Source of the DNA: an uncultured Lachnospiraceae bacterium
Lineage (GTDB): Bacteria > Bacillota > Clostridia > Lachnospirales > Lachnospiraceae
Length of the DNA stretch: 64,000 nt
Direction: 5' to 3'
Assembly: GCA_947164605.1 (NCBI GenBank)
Contig: CAMUXE010000006.1
Span: 1 to 64,000 of the forward strand
The notes under the pieces were generated by a model. It had not been told where the DNA came from. It was given only the letters and a program-made list of their open reading frames with translations, and ran no database searches. Positions 15,614 to 24,230 of this stretch are shown in pieces; within the stretch, counting starts at the first letter, position 1, and each line of letters starts with the position of its first letter. The position numbers and the translations under genes are program-made.

Positions 15614-16441
15614 TTAAAGGCACTCGCAGCCGACTACCAGTCCGCCCTTCTCAGCATAGTATGAGACAAGGCCTCTGGCTGGGCGAATCTGTATATTGGC
15701 CTTTGGAAAGAGTTCCTTGACCTTGTCAGAGAAAAGCTTTGCAAGCTCCTCATTTTCAACATGGCTCACATAGACTCTGCCTTCTTTAAAGTCTACATCC
15801 TTCATCTTATTTATAATGATATCAATGACCTTCTTCTTGCCTCTAGCCTTACCAACTGGCTTGACATCGCCTTCTTCGCTGGCTGTTCCAATTATTGTTA
15901 TTCCGAAAGTACCTATAGCCGATGCAAGTATCTTAGGCAATCTGCCATTCTGAGCAAAATTGTTGAGGGATTCAAAGGCGAAGAAGAGATGAGTCTTTTG
16001 CTGATAAAGCTTTATTTCCTTCTCAACTTCCTCGAAAGTCTTGCCCTGCTCCTTAAGTTCCTTAATCTTCTCAATCACAAGCAGCTGCTCTGAAGACGTA
16101 CTGAGACTGTCGACAACCAAAACCTTAGCGTTCGGTCTCTCCTCCTGATATAAGCCCTTAGCACACTGGGCTGAATTGTAGGTACCAGAAAGCTTGCTGG
16201 TCATTGTCACAACATACACCTCGTCCTCCTCGTCAAATGCTTCAATCCATTTGTCAACTCCTGGACATGCGGTATATGAACGTCCCTTATATTTTGACAG
16301 ATAATCAATCATAGACTCTACATTGATTGAACTGTCATCAATAAACCTTTTTTCATCAGTATAGATTTCCAAAGGTACTGATTTAAATTTTACATCTCCC
16401 AAGCTACATACATCACATGATGAATCAGAAACAATAATCAT
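15614..16441 (-). CDS. DegV family fatty-acid-binding protein
   Basis: Protein of 275 residues with full DegV layout: an N-terminal IIVSDSSCD strand, the lipid-headgroup loop TSKLSGTYNSA near residue 90, and a C-terminal RPARGLVSYYAEKGGLVVG. DegV/FakB proteins bind a fatty acid and present it to the FakA kinase for phosphorylation and entry into phospholipid synthesis. No FakA gene is nearby. Transcribed away from the TetR gene, with which it shares an upstream region. Confidence 0.9.
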   Translation of the reverse strand: MIIVSDSSCDVCSLGDVKFKSVPLEIYTDEKRFIDDSSINVESMIDYLSKYKGRSYTACPGVDKWIEAFDEEDEVYVVTMTSKLSGTYNSAQCAKGLYQEERPNAKVLVVDSLSTSSEQLLVIEKIKELKEQGKTFEEVEKEIKLYQQKTHLFFAFESLNNFAQNGRLPKILASAIGTFGITIIGTASEEGDVKPVGKARGKKKVIDIIINKMKDVDFKEGRVYVSHVENEELAKLFSDKVKELFPKANIQIRPARGLVSYYAEKGGLVVGCECL

Positions 16442-16483
16442 AATTTTACCTCGCTTTACATGTAGTTTTTCGAACCACTTAAT

Positions 16484-16537
16484 ATTGTATAGTTATCTAC
16501 TTCATGATACAATTTACAAAAATAGGCATTGTGTAAA
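16484..16537. promoter_or_regulatory. Inverted repeats between degV and the TetR gene
   Basis: ATTGTAT at 16484-16490 and ATACAAT at 16507-16513 form one spaced inverted repeat; TTTACA at 16513-16518 and TGTAAA at 16532-16537 form another. Both lie in the divergent gap and could be operators for the TetR-family protein. Confidence 0.35.
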
Positions 16538-16607
16538 ACAAATTCCATTTTTTATTTCAAGGGTAAATTATCATAGAATATGTCGATTTATCGAAGATAG
16601 GAGCCTT

Positions 16608-17144
16608 ATGGAAGACGTAAAAAAGACAGTTAGAAATCGAATTACAAGAATGAAAATCGGAGAGACTCTTGTAAAACTCTTAGACCACACCTCACTGGCC
16701 GATATCAAAATTGCCACTATCTCTAAGCTGACAGGCGTTTCGAGAATGACCTTCTACCATTACTATGACAGCAAGGAGGAAGCCCTAAAAGACTACCTTT
16801 CAGAGATTATTGAGCTCTATAAGACTGAGCTTGTAAAAAGAAAGCTCGATGAGAAGTTTAAGACTGTCGATCACTTAGAATTTACCTTTCGCTTTTTTGC
16901 CAAGTACGACAAGCTAATACTTAAGCTTGAAAAAATTGGCTGTTACAAGTACCTTGTCGACTGTGTCAATGAATTTATGGAAAGAGAATATCTTGAAGAT
17001 TTCAAGCAATCCTATTATGACCTCTATTTCTATGGTGGCGGCATAATCAATGTCTATATGAACTGGATTCATAACGATAAGTCTGAGCACCCAAGAAATC
17101 TGGCCCGAAAGTATTGCAGGTTTCTTGTCAGGTCTATGTCCTAG
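16608..17144 (+). CDS. TetR/AcrR-family transcriptional regulator
   Basis: Protein of 178 residues. The N-terminal HTH reads IKIATISKLTGVSRMTFYHYYDSKEEALKDYL, the classic TetR DNA-binding helix pattern. The C-terminal helical region is the ligand-binding domain of the TetR_C_33-like group and has no clear ligand. The start at 16608 has AGGAG 6 bases upstream; a longer frame upstream has no site. It lies just before the ECF S component and hydrogenase genes on the same strand, so it may control them or degV. Confidence 0.85.
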   Translation: MEDVKKTVRNRITRMKIGETLVKLLDHTSLADIKIATISKLTGVSRMTFYHYYDSKEEALKDYLSEIIELYKTELVKRKLDEKFKTVDHLEFTFRFFAKYDKLILKLEKIGCYKYLVDCVNEFMEREYLEDFKQSYYDLYFYGGGIINVYMNWIHNDKSEHPRNLARKYCRFLVRSMS

Positions 17145-17270
17145 TTGACTGGATAATTATAAAATTTTATCGGAAATTATAATAATATTCTAATATAGTC
17201 TCCTGAAATGGCAAATTTTATCCTTTTTAAGTTATACTTAAGAAAAAGAAGAATTAAGGAGAATAATTTT

Positions 17271-17837
17271 ATGAAGTTTTCGCTTAAAAAAACTCAGCTC
17301 AGTCCCCTGCAGCAGATTACTTTTGCCGGTGCTCTGCTTGCTATTTGCCTTGCAAGCCAGTTCTTTAAAAATCTAAACGTCTATATTACTGGCCCTATTG
17401 TCAATGCAGCCCTTATAATTGCAGCTATTTACTGTGGTCCTATCTATGCATCAATACTGGCTTTAATCACTCCAATCACAGCATTTTTCATAGCATCTGC
17501 ACCTGTAATGCAGGCTGTGCCTGGCATTATCCCATGCATCATGCTTGGAAACTTGTGTTTAGTCTTCATGGTACTTTTATTTGAGGACACATTTAAAAAT
17601 AAAACTGTGAGCCTCACATTTTCAATTGTGATGGGTGCCCTGATAAAAGGCATAGTCATGGGAATTCTTATCAGCTTAATTATATTGCCTGTCTTTCTTC
17701 CTCAAAAGATGAGACCAAAAATGAATGTACTTCAGTTACAGTTTTCACTGGTACAGCTTACAACTGCCCTTATAGGCGGCGTATATGCTTTAATCATCAA
17801 TTTTGCCCTAAAAAAGGCAATTAAAAACGTAAATTAA
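17271..17837 (+). CDS. ECF-transporter S component-like membrane protein
   Basis: Protein of 188 residues with about five or six membrane helices (AALIIAAIYCGPIYASILALITPITAFF and onward). The layout and charged ends resemble substrate-binding S components of energy-coupling-factor vitamin transporters, which pair with a shared EcfT/EcfA module encoded elsewhere. Start chosen at MKFSLKK with AAGGAG 9 bases upstream. The hydrogenase gene follows by 42 bases on the same strand. The ligand cannot be told from sequence; a cofactor for hydrogenase maturation or a vitamin is possible. Confidence 0.7.
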   Translation: MKFSLKKTQLSPLQQITFAGALLAICLASQFFKNLNVYITGPIVNAALIIAAIYCGPIYASILALITPITAFFIASAPVMQAVPGIIPCIMLGNLCLVFMVLLFEDTFKNKTVSLTFSIVMGALIKGIVMGILISLIILPVFLPQKMRPKMNVLQLQFSLVQLTTALIGGVYALIINFALKKAIKNVN

Positions 17838-17879
17838 TTTTAAAATAATCCAAGTTCACACAGACAAAGGAGGTATAAG

Positions 17880-19418
17880 ATGCGAGGTATTTACACCAAT
17901 GTAAATGATATTCGTAAAAGAGTATTCTCTGAGGTTGCTAAACTCTCATATGAATACACAGATCACGTAGATCCTGAAAAGCTTCAGCAGATTCCTTTCA
18001 ATGTAATCCCTGGAGTAGTTTCCAGTTACAGAGATAGCGCCTTTCTTGAGAGAGCTATTGTAACTGAGAGAATTAGACTGGCCATGGGCCTTCAGCTCCG
18101 CTCTTATGATGAGTACAATTCACTCTCCGAGGGTGTCGACAAGGCTGCTAAACCAGAAACCTACTATGAGCCACCACTTATTAACATCATAAAGTTTGCC
18201 TGTCACAAGTGTCCTAACAACGAGATGAAGGTGACCGATGCCTGCCAGGGCTGTCTCGCTCATCCTTGTAAGGAAGTATGTCCTAAAGATGCAATCAGCA
18301 TATATGACGGACGTTCCCACATTGACCTCGACAAATGTATTCGTTGCGGCAAGTGTAAGGAAGCCTGCCCATACTCAGCCATCGTAAAGCTTGAGCGTCC
18401 TTGCGTAAAGGCTTGTGGAATCAAGGCCATAGGCACTGATGAGAACGGTTGTGCCGATATAGATCAGGACAAATGTGTATCCTGCGGCCAGTGTCTTGCA
18501 AACTGCCCATTTGGTGCCATAGCAGACAAGGCTCAGATTTTCCAGACAATTCAGGCCATCAAGAGTGATGTGCCAGTCTATGCAGCTATAGCCCCTGCTG
18601 TAGCAGGTCAGTTCGGCCCAGATATGACACCACAGAAGCTTCGTTCAGGTTTCAAGGCACTGGGCTTTGAAGATATTGTAGAAGTTGCTATCGGTGCAGA
18701 TTTATGTACCATATCTGAAGCTGAGGACTTTATCAGGGAAGTGCCAAATAAACTTCCTTTCATGGGAACATCCTGCTGTCCAGCCTGGTCAGTCATGGCA
18801 AAAAGAGATTTCCCAGAATATGCTAAGTGCATATCCATGGCCCTCACACCAATGGTACTTACAGGCCGTCTGATTAAGAAAGAGCATCCTAACTGTAAGG
18901 TTGCATTTATAGGCCCTTGCTCAGCCAAGAAGTTGGAGGCCATGAGAACATCAATCAGGACTGATATCGATTTTGTCTTAACCTTTGAGGAAGTCCTTGG
19001 TATGTTTGATGCCAAAAATGTTATTTTCAAAGATTTAGAGGAAGACCACTCAATGCACGGTGCCTCAGCTGATGGCCGAGGATTTGCCGTAGGAGGCGGT
19101 GTTGCCCACGCTGTTGCTGAGTATATCAAGGAAAATTACCCAGATATAGAAGTAAAGACAGAGAGAGCCGATGGACTTGATAATTGCAAGAAAATGATGA
19201 TGATGGCCAAGGCAGGCCGCTATAATGGATATCTGCTCGAAGGCATGGCGTGTCCAGGTGGTTGTATTGCAGGCGCCGGCACTATTCAGCCTATAGCTAA
19301 GACTGCCAAGAATATTGAGAACCAGATGAAGAACTCAAGCAATGTCCACTCATCTACTTCAATCTACAAGGATATACTCGACAAGCTTGAAGAGAAGGAT
19401 ATGCAGGCTCCAAAATAA
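17880..19418 (+). CDS. Monomeric group-B [FeFe] hydrogenase
   Basis: Protein of 512 residues. Two [4Fe-4S] ferredoxin sites (CIRCGKCKEACP and CVSCGQCLANCP) lie near residues 150-210. The H-cluster domain has L1 TSCCPAW, L2 GPCSAKKLEA and L3 EGMACPGGCIAG, with all four cluster cysteines. This cofactor reduces protons or oxidises hydrogen using ferredoxin. The order of the domains and the lack of NuoG-like N-terminal clusters fit group B monomeric enzymes of fermentative Clostridia. Consensus AAAGGAGG precedes the ATG. HydE, HydF and HydG maturation genes are not in the window. Confidence 0.93.
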   Translation: MRGIYTNVNDIRKRVFSEVAKLSYEYTDHVDPEKLQQIPFNVIPGVVSSYRDSAFLERAIVTERIRLAMGLQLRSYDEYNSLSEGVDKAAKPETYYEPPLINIIKFACHKCPNNEMKVTDACQGCLAHPCKEVCPKDAISIYDGRSHIDLDKCIRCGKCKEACPYSAIVKLERPCVKACGIKAIGTDENGCADIDQDKCVSCGQCLANCPFGAIADKAQIFQTIQAIKSDVPVYAAIAPAVAGQFGPDMTPQKLRSGFKALGFEDIVEVAIGADLCTISEAEDFIREVPNKLPFMGTSCCPAWSVMAKRDFPEYAKCISMALTPMVLTGRLIKKEHPNCKVAFIGPCSAKKLEAMRTSIRTDIDFVLTFEEVLGMFDAKNVIFKDLEEDHSMHGASADGRGFAVGGGVAHAVAEYIKENYPDIEVKTERADGLDNCKKMMMMAKAGRYNGYLLEGMACPGGCIAGAGTIQPIAKTAKNIENQMKNSSNVHSSTSIYKDILDKLEEKDMQAPK

Positions 19419-19436
19419 GTGCAATTTAACAGGACT

Positions 19437-19496
19437 TTAATTAGCATTAATTAGCTTTAATTAGCTTTAATTAGATTTAATTAGCATTAATTAGCC
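19437..19496. repeat. Six tandem copies of a 10-bp AT-rich unit
   Basis: TTAATTAGC(A/T) is repeated six times in register just after the hydrogenase stop codon. A shorter run of the same motif lies near 15356-15384. Confidence 0.8.
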
Positions 19497-19525
19497 TTTT
19501 GACAAATTCCTAATAAAGCCAAAAA

Positions 19526-19551
19526 TGGAGTGAACAGAAATGTTCACTCCA
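19526..19551. terminator. Bidirectional terminator between hydrogenase and VWA genes
   Basis: Perfect 11-bp stem TGGAGTGAACA with a GAAA tetraloop. A T-rich tract follows on the plus strand and five Ts follow on the minus strand, so it can end both convergent transcripts. Confidence 0.9.
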
Positions 19552-19620
19552 CTTTTATTTTAGCTTATATTCAGCTTTTATTTTAGCTTATATACAGCTT
19601 TTATTTTAGATCTTATTCAA
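19552..19620. repeat. Three tandem copies of a 23-bp T-rich unit
   Basis: CTTTTATTTTAGCTTATAT(T/A)CAG repeats twice exactly and once with changes, directly after the terminator hairpin. Confidence 0.75.
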
Positions 19621-19648
19621 GCCTTTTCAGGCCTAAATTTAAATCATA

Positions 19649-21337
19649 TTACATCTGTGCATTAAACAAGTTCTTCAACTGATAAAGCACATCATCTGAA
19701 TCAGCCTTAATAACTGCTGCTTCATTAATGCCTGAAACTTCTTTCAACTCATCTATATCAGCATCCTCACCGTAGGCGATAGAATATACCGGTATTTTGT
19801 AAGACTCCAAAACAGGAGAAAGCTGACGCAGCTTATAACCGCAATTACTTTGGCCATCACTCAAAAGGAACAAAACTAACTTTGTATCTGGATTTGCTTT
19901 TTTAGCCTTTATCAACATATTTGTTGCCACTGCTATGCCATTATATGTCGCAGTACCGCCATATGCCGACAGATTTCCAACTGCTCCATTAAAATATGAG
20001 TGCTGAGTGAGATTGAATTTTTCAATCGGAAGATTGATATAGACTTCACTGTTAAAGCTGACCAAGCCTATGCTGTTATTCTCGCCTATATATTTTCCGG
20101 CATTGATTAGAGATTCTTTTAATTCTTTAATTGGAGCTCCACTCATACTTCCTGAAGTATCAGCAACGAAAACTGCTGTAATCGATGAACCTACATCCTT
20201 ATTCTTCTTCCATAACCTTTGTGCTTCAAGAATTAATGAGCCCTCAAATTCAGGAATTTCGCTCTTAAAATTATCATACTGATTAAAGCCACATTCACTA
20301 GCTTTTTTCTGCATCTCGTCACTCTTACAGAATTCAGTAAACATCTTAAGTCCAGCCTCCTTGTCATTAGACAATTTACCGACTGAATACATAGGGCCAT
20401 CATGTCTGTATCCAAATGGAACAAATTCATAATTGCTTAAGTTTTTATCATTGATATAAGTCTGATATTCAGTCACCATACCGTCAAGTGAACCTGAACC
20501 AGCTGCATCTCTCATCTGCTGAGTTGTATAGGAAACAAATGGAACATTCTTCTGAAACTCAGAAAAGCCCTTAATTGCTTTATCACTCAGGATATTGTCC
20601 TTATCATATGTATAGAGGGTCTCTAAGAGGAAATTCAAGCCTGTGGAACTTGTAAATGGATAAGTGTATCCCATAGCAAGATTACCAGAAGCTGTGGCTT
20701 CCACAACTGTCTTGAAGTCAACCTTGCCATACTTGTTCATGAGCTCATTTTTAACCTTTTGAGATACCAGAATACCTGCCACATTTCCGGTAAGCTTTGA
20801 TTCTACTGTATTGATTTCTCTGCCCGAAGCCTGAATCAACTGTCCCCAAAGAGAGCTAGATGGCGAGTAGGCATCAGGTACATACTTTCCAGATATTATA
20901 TAATCTGCTCCTGTTCCTGAAGACATGGATCTTATTGTAACTGACACACTTTTTGAGCCAATCTTATTATTCTGAGCATTAAACTTATTGGCAGCTTCAA
21001 TCATCCAGCCATCAGTGCCTGAACCTGCTTTTTCTGGAGCAGCAAATATTTCTATATCAATATCGCCCTTTCCCTCAACACTAACCGGATACTTTGAAAT
21101 CTTTGGCAATTCTTCATCCAGATTTGTATTCTCACTCACATCAACACTTGCTTTAATCTTGTCTGTCTCGCTTGGATTGATTGATTCAACCATCTTACCA
21201 ATTTTTTTATCTGCATCTTTAGTCGACATAACATGCTTTGTACTCGCAATTTTTACAATCAAAAAAATTGAAAGAAATACAAATGCTGCGATTGCTGCTA
21301 AAATGCCAATAGTTTTTGCCGTCTTTTTTGTCTTCAT
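19649..21337 (-). CDS. Membrane-anchored solute-binding-like protein with C-terminal VWA domain
   Basis: Protein of about 562 residues. An N-terminal membrane helix (IGILAAIAAFVFLSIFLIV) is followed by a periplasmic-binding-protein fold (about 60-360) of the SBP_bac_11 type, and a von Willebrand A domain (about 380-560) with a complete MIDAS motif DTSGSM. It therefore is probably displayed outside the membrane and binds metal and a ligand or protein. The MKTKKTAK start follows AAGGAG. The preceding gene (21369-22208) ends 31 bases upstream and is probably its partner. No transporter permease is near, so a signalling or stress-adhesion role is possible. Confidence 0.75.
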   Translation of the reverse strand: MKTKKTAKTIGILAAIAAFVFLSIFLIVKIASTKHVMSTKDADKKIGKMVESINPSETDKIKASVDVSENTNLDEELPKISKYPVSVEGKGDIDIEIFAAPEKAGSGTDGWMIEAANKFNAQNNKIGSKSVSVTIRSMSSGTGADYIISGKYVPDAYSPSSSLWGQLIQASGREINTVESKLTGNVAGILVSQKVKNELMNKYGKVDFKTVVEATASGNLAMGYTYPFTSSTGLNFLLETLYTYDKDNILSDKAIKGFSEFQKNVPFVSYTTQQMRDAAGSGSLDGMVTEYQTYINDKNLSNYEFVPFGYRHDGPMYSVGKLSNDKEAGLKMFTEFCKSDEMQKKASECGFNQYDNFKSEIPEFEGSLILEAQRLWKKNKDVGSSITAVFVADTSGSMSGAPIKELKESLINAGKYIGENNSIGLVSFNSEVYINLPIEKFNLTQHSYFNGAVGNLSAYGGTATYNGIAVATNMLIKAKKANPDTKLVLFLLSDGQSNCGYKLRQLSPVLESYKIPVYSIAYGEDADIDELKEVSGINEAAVIKADSDDVLYQLKNLFNAQM

Positions 21338-21368
21338 TTTTTCTCCTTTTTCTCCCCACAATTTAAGA

Positions 21369-22208
21369 CTAGTACTGAGAATATCGTTCTTTAAGACTAT
21401 TCAATTCCTTATCAAGCATAGAATCCTGGTTTATTTTCTTCATATCATCGACCACTTCCCTTATGTGTTCAAACTGATTCTGTTCAGATGAATAATTATC
21501 TCCAATACTTGATATTTCGGTCAGCAGGCGGTCATACTCCAAAAGAACTGAATCCGTCTTATCTAATTGTTTTTTTACATAAGTCAAATGGTCTGAATAC
21601 ATCTTTCTTTTAGCTGCAAGACTTTGACTATCCAGGCCATAGGTCTTACCACTTTTTAGTTCCAAATAGTCATATTCATCAAAAATCGAAATCCTGCTGA
21701 GCACATGTCGAACATTTTCATAAATTAACTGCTCTGCATCTTGCACAATATTTCCGATTCCAACCATTTCCTCCACATCAGACTGACACTTTTGAAAAAG
21801 GATTTTCCTCATACTCTCCTGCTTGCGCAAAAAAAGCTGAATCTGGCCAATTGCCCTTCTAATGTCTTCTTCAAAAACCTTGCTCTTTACACTGCTTAAG
21901 GCATCTAAACATTCCTCTGCTGTGTCAATCTCATTGAGCACATAGCCATATTTATCAGAATAAAGCTCTTTATCTCCGAAGTTTTCCAAGGATTTTAGAA
22001 TCTTGATATTGCCATAGATAAATATTCCTATGCTGAGCAAGAGGACCGTGATTGCCGTAGCAAATCCCAGGATTTCTCCCGTCTCCTCAGGTCTTATAGC
22101 GTCACTGCCAATATATTGCGTAAATCCAGTAAGAGTCATGACCATGACATTGATCACAATGATTGTCACGTTTAGACCAATCAGTCTATATAAGTTCTTT
22201 TTTCTCAT
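21369..22208 (-). CDS. Two-helix membrane protein with coiled-coil tail, unknown function
   Basis: Protein of 279 residues. Two membrane helices (near 9-33 and 49-68) precede a long helical, charged C-terminal region likely to be coiled coil. No catalytic motif. Located directly upstream of the VWA protein gene on the same strand, so the two are probably one operon and one complex at the membrane. I recognise no family. Confidence 0.65.
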   Translation of the reverse strand: MRKKNLYRLIGLNVTIIVINVMVMTLTGFTQYIGSDAIRPEETGEILGFATAITVLLLSIGIFIYGNIKILKSLENFGDKELYSDKYGYVLNEIDTAEECLDALSSVKSKVFEEDIRRAIGQIQLFLRKQESMRKILFQKCQSDVEEMVGIGNIVQDAEQLIYENVRHVLSRISIFDEYDYLELKSGKTYGLDSQSLAAKRKMYSDHLTYVKKQLDKTDSVLLEYDRLLTEISSIGDNYSSEQNQFEHIREVVDDMKKINQDSMLDKELNSLKERYSQY

Positions 22209-22410
22209 AATTAAGCCTTTTCTAAATTAAGTCATGTATCTATTCTTTTATACATTTATAACTATCTTTTAGAGGTCAAGCTAATCTAAAATCAGATTTG
22301 TCTTTAAGCATCCATAGTAAATTATAAACATTTGGATTATATCATATAATTTACATAAATAAAATAAAGTGTTTACTCATTTTTAGCCAGTTCTCTGCAA
22401 AGAGCAAAAA

Positions 22411-22436
22411 AGTTGCTATCAAAACTGATAGCAACT
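22411..22436 (-). terminator. Terminator downstream of rpe
   Basis: Perfect 11-bp stem AGTTGCTATCA with loop AAAC; six Ts follow on the minus strand. It ends the transcript of the priA-rpe gene run. Apart from it, 22209-22525 holds only AT-rich sequence. Confidence 0.85.
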
Positions 22437-22525
22437 TAATATTAAATATTCACTATATAATTAACTATATAATTCTCTAAATAATTCACTTTAAGAACAA
22501 ATTTTTCGCCTTAAATGTCTAGTCC

Positions 22526-23182
22526 TTAATACACGCTCATCACAGCCTTAAACTTGTCTATATTCTCCTTGATGTCTCCTCTAAATATAGCAGAACCGGC
22601 AACGATAACATTGGCCCCAGCTTCAAGGATTGTTCCCAAATTGTCAGTATTTACGCCACCATCTATCTCAATGTCATAATTAAGATTTTTTTCCTTCTTA
22701 TAGGCAGCCAAATCTCTGACCTTGTTGAGAGTCTCTGCAATAAACTTCTGTCCACCAAAACCAGGGTTTACGCTCATCACGAGTGCCATATCTACATCTG
22801 CAAGATATGGAAGAATAGCAGACAGAGGAGTTGCTGGATTAAGTGTAATTCCGGCTTTAACTCCCTTGGAATGAATCTTAGCAATTGTCTCCTTGACATC
22901 TGCACATGCCTCGACATGAATTGTGATTATGTCAGCACCCGACTCTACGAACTCATCTATATATCTTATAGGCTCATTAATCATCAAGTGAACATCAAAG
23001 GTCATATTGCTGGCCTTTCTGATTGACTTAATTACCGGCATACCGTAAGAAATACTTGGAACAAAAAGTCCATCCATAACATCTACATGTAAGTACTCTG
23101 CTCCGGCTTCTTCCACCTGCTTAATCTGATTTCCAAGCTCACAGAAATCTGCTGAGAGCATAGATGGTGATAATATTTTCAT
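22526..23182 (-). CDS. rpe: Ribulose-phosphate 3-epimerase
   Basis: Protein of 218 residues, TIM barrel. Motifs: SMLSADF, HVDVMDG (metal-binding His and Asp), DVHLMI, VMSVNPGFGGQ and EIDGGVN. Interconverts ribulose-5-phosphate and xylulose-5-phosphate in the pentose phosphate pathway. Last gene of the classic Firmicutes cluster, 18 bases after rsgA and with a TAGGAG site. Confidence 0.97.
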   Translation of the reverse strand: MKILSPSMLSADFCELGNQIKQVEEAGAEYLHVDVMDGLFVPSISYGMPVIKSIRKASNMTFDVHLMINEPIRYIDEFVESGADIITIHVEACADVKETIAKIHSKGVKAGITLNPATPLSAILPYLADVDMALVMSVNPGFGGQKFIAETLNKVRDLAAYKKEKNLNYDIEIDGGVNTDNLGTILEAGANVIVAGSAIFRGDIKENIDKFKAVMSVY

Positions 23183-23200
23183 ATAAACTCCTAACTTAAA

Positions 23201-24136
23201 TCAATTCTTTTTGTCATATACCTTTTTCTTATCCTTGATGGATACAAAAAAATCTGCATAAGAGTCATAGCGCGACTGGCTAATCTCCTTCTTCTCAAGT
23301 GCCTGTTTAACAGCGCAATCCGGTTCACTCATGTGAAGACAGCCATTAAATCGACATCCTCCCTCATAGTGCTCAAATTCAGGGAAGTAAAATCTAAGAT
23401 TTTCCTTTTCTAAATCAGGTATCATAAGAGATGTAAAACCTGGTGTATCAAAGACAAATGTTTCATTGTCAATCGCAAAGAGCTGGGAATGCCTTGTCGT
23501 ATGTCTTCCCCTGCCAATCCTGCTAATTTCTCCCGTCTCCATGGTCTCTCCGTCTTCCGTCAGACCTGTAAAAGGCTTAATTAGAGCATCTTTAAGAATC
23601 AAGTTTGTGATAGATGACTTTCCAACTCCTGAAGGTCCAGCAAGTACCGTTGTCTTGCCCTTCATGCAAGCTTTAAGCTCCTCAATACCTGTCTGTTCAT
23701 AAGTAGAGGTAAAGATAAGCTTAGCTCCGCTATTCTTATAGATTTCAATCAACTTATCCCTTTGACTCTTGTCAGCCAAATCTGCCTTGTTAAAACATAT
23801 AGTTACCGGGATCGACTCATATTCCATCATAAGTAGAAATCTATCTAAAAGATTGAAGTTTATATCAGGATCTTTCATGGCAAAAATAACCATAGCTTGA
23901 TCCACACCAGCCACCTCAGGTCTTATAAGCTGATTCTGTCTTTTCTTAATACTTATAATATTACCTTTAAGCTTGCTGTCATCCACACATTCTATTTCAA
24001 CATTGTCGCCTACAAGGGGCTTCTCATTTCTTTTTCTAAATACGCCCCTGGCCTTGCACTCATAGACAAGACCATCGCCCACGTGAACATAGTAAAAGCC
24101 AGCAATTCCCTTGATTATCTTTCCATCTCTAACCAT
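23201..24136 (-). CDS. rsgA: Ribosome small subunit-dependent GTPase A
   Basis: Protein of 311 residues with circularly permuted GTPase motifs: NKAD (G4) near 118, GPSGVGKSS (G1) near 170 and DTPGF (G3) near 230, then a zinc finger with C, C-x-H and C ligands (CRFNGCLHMSEPDC). An OB fold leads. It matures the 30S subunit. In B. subtilis it is the prkC neighbour CpgA and a kinase substrate. 94 bases after the kinase gene. Confidence 0.96.
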   Translation of the reverse strand: MVRDGKIIKGIAGFYYVHVGDGLVYECKARGVFRKRNEKPLVGDNVEIECVDDSKLKGNIISIKKRQNQLIRPEVAGVDQAMVIFAMKDPDINFNLLDRFLLMMEYESIPVTICFNKADLADKSQRDKLIEIYKNSGAKLIFTSTYEQTGIEELKACMKGKTTVLAGPSGVGKSSITNLILKDALIKPFTGLTEDGETMETGEISRIGRGRHTTRHSQLFAIDNETFVFDTPGFTSLMIPDLEKENLRFYFPEFEHYEGGCRFNGCLHMSEPDCAVKQALEKKEISQSRYDSYADFFVSIKDKKKVYDKKN

Positions 24137-24230
24137 TTACCAAATCTCTTATATATTTGTTTCTAGCCTTGCCTTCTGTTTTGGACAAGAACTTTAGCCC
24201 CCACTTAATAATTAATAAGCTTATTAAGCT

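Noticed and set aside
18608..19129. 173-codon frame antisense to the hydrogenase gene
   Set aside because: Mirrors the codon pattern of the real gene and has no independent support.
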